Shown here in pieces: positions 63,358 through 64,000 of a stretch of 64,000 nt of DNA. A program made the translations under genes and the position numbers. A model generated the notes under the pieces. That model worked only from the letters and a program-made list of their open reading frames with translations, did no database searches and was not told the DNA's origin. This DNA comes from Sinomicrobium oceani (GTDB lineage: Bacteria; Bacteroidota; Bacteroidia; Flavobacteriales; Flavobacteriaceae). The DNA lies in NCBI RefSeq assembly GCF_900119185.1, contig NZ_FPJE01000018.1, forward strand, positions 1 to 64,000. The letters run 5' to 3'. Every line of letters starts with the position of its first letter. Position 1 is the stretch's first letter.

Positions 63358-64000
63358 ATGTTCAGAAAATCATATTTGACTTTTGTATTGTTGCTCTCCG
63401 CGATACCTCTTACTGCTCAGATCCTCGATCCGGTACAATGGGAAGCCAAACTTGAAAAAACCGGTCGTCGCACTTACACAATCACTGTTAAAGCTGTCAT
63501 TGAAAAGGGATGGCACCTGTACTCACAGCAGGAATACGGGGATACGGGCCCGGTCTCTACAACTTTTTCCTTTGCCGAGAGTACAGGAAATTATGAGTTA
63601 GACGGGAAAACCACGGAAAGTGAAGGTATTGCAAAATATGACGATATCTTTCAGATGAACATCAGGTATTTCGAGCACGCAGCCACATTCACCCAAAAGG
63701 TGATCATGATAAATGACAAGGCAGGGGAAATCCGGGGAGACGTATTCTACATGGTTTGTAACGATCAACAATGCCTCCCTCCCATAACCAAAGAATTCAG
63801 CGTTGCCGTGCCCGCAAGGCAAAAAACGGCAGTACCCGCCGAAAACCCTGAAACACCCTCGAAACCGGTCACAGAACGGCAACAAGAATTAGTAAAGAGC
63901 AACAATGCTACAGCACACAAAACTGCTGCTTCAAAGTCTTCCCACTATAAGGCAGAAACTGATTCCGAGGTCAAAAATGTCGTAACCACAACGAGCACTA
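63358..64000 (+). CDS. DsbD-type thiol:disulfide interchange protein, N-terminal part (cut by window end)
   Basis: The frame starts at the ATG at 63358 with a signal peptide (FRKSYLTFVLLLSAIPLTAQ) and is open to the window end. The first 140 residues match the DsbD alpha domain (QWEAKLEKTGRRTYTITVKA, EKGWHLYSQ, FYMVCNDQQCLPP with the C-x4-C pair at about residues 137-142). A low-complexity linker rich in alanine, lysine and threonine follows. The membrane part expected to pass electrons from cytoplasmic thioredoxin lies beyond the window. It likely recharges the two TlpA proteins upstream. Confidence 0.85.
   Translation, partial: MFRKSYLTFVLLLSAIPLTAQILDPVQWEAKLEKTGRRTYTITVKAVIEKGWHLYSQQEYGDTGPVSTTFSFAESTGNYELDGKTTESEGIAKYDDIFQMNIRYFEHAATFTQKVIMINDKAGEIRGDVFYMVCNDQQCLPPITKEFSVAVPARQKTAVPAENPETPSKPVTERQQELVKSNNATAHKTAASKSSHYKAETDSEVKNVVTTTST

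Noticed and set aside
1-64000. tRNA, rRNA or riboswitch genes
   Set aside because: I looked for cloverleaf-like and conserved rRNA segments and saw none, but a covariance search was not possible.

Overview
The window looks like a chromosomal segment of a Bacteroidota bacterium, most likely of the class Flavobacteriia. The evidence is two SusC/SusD loci, a hybrid two-component regulator, a FecI/FecR pair, subtype-iii type VI secretion proteins (TssD, VgrG, a PAAR-like protein), double-glycine natural-product leaders of the Bacteroidota type, and the lack of clear Shine-Dalgarno sequences. Genus cannot be given from sequence reading alone. No rRNA, tRNA or CRISPR array was seen.

Positions 1-24700 are an AT-rich accessory region shaped by mobile DNA. 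It opens with the 3' end of an IS256-family transposase butted against a T6SS effector island: a PAAR-like protein, a lipoprotein, a VgrG carrying a C-terminal zinc-metalloprotease-like toxin, and two TssD tube proteins. No T6SS sheath or baseplate gene is present. A three-gene hipB-hipS-hipT operon follows, with three evenly spaced 20-bp palindromes upstream. Next come a complete IS1380-family element whose transposase has an amber codon, a duplicated family of unknown membrane proteins, and two divergent Fic-domain genes, one fused to an AbiEi-like N-terminus. Three decayed copies of a REP-element plus RAYT transposase unit are scattered among these genes. A DUF4143-type ATPase follows.

Positions 19400-24700 hold a small peptide locus. 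Its parts are a double-glycine leader peptide with a six-cysteine, knottin-like core, a TlpA-type thioredoxin, a winged-helix regulator, a large glycosyltransferase-like protein with a PqqD/RRE-like tail, a PLOD-like glycosyltransferase, and the remains of a C39/thioredoxin maturation protein. This is my best candidate for an undescribed system: a glycosylated and/or disulfide-knotted ribosomal peptide.

Positions 25100-38900 carry an S41 protease, a SnoaL-like protein, a Crp/Fnr regulator, a carbohydrate esterase and lipoproteins. They also carry a stand-alone adenylation - carrier - alpha-oxoamine-synthase megasynthase, a second TlpA closely related to the one in the peptide locus, and two small membrane proteins.

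Positions 39100-53850 form a polysaccharide utilization locus read leftward: hybrid two-component sensor, SusC, SusD, SusE-type lipoprotein, a DUF4832 lipoprotein, an alginate-lyase-fold enzyme and a GH105 unsaturated uronyl hydrolase. This points to a uronic-acid-containing glycan. Positions 54100-64000 form a second outer-membrane uptake locus: an ECF sigma factor and a divergent FecR anti-sigma factor, a SusC receptor with an STN signalling domain, a SusD broken by a 4-bp duplication, two TlpA-type thioredoxins, and the start of a DsbD-type electron-transfer protein cut by the window edge. The uptake system therefore appears tied to periplasmic thiol redox chemistry.
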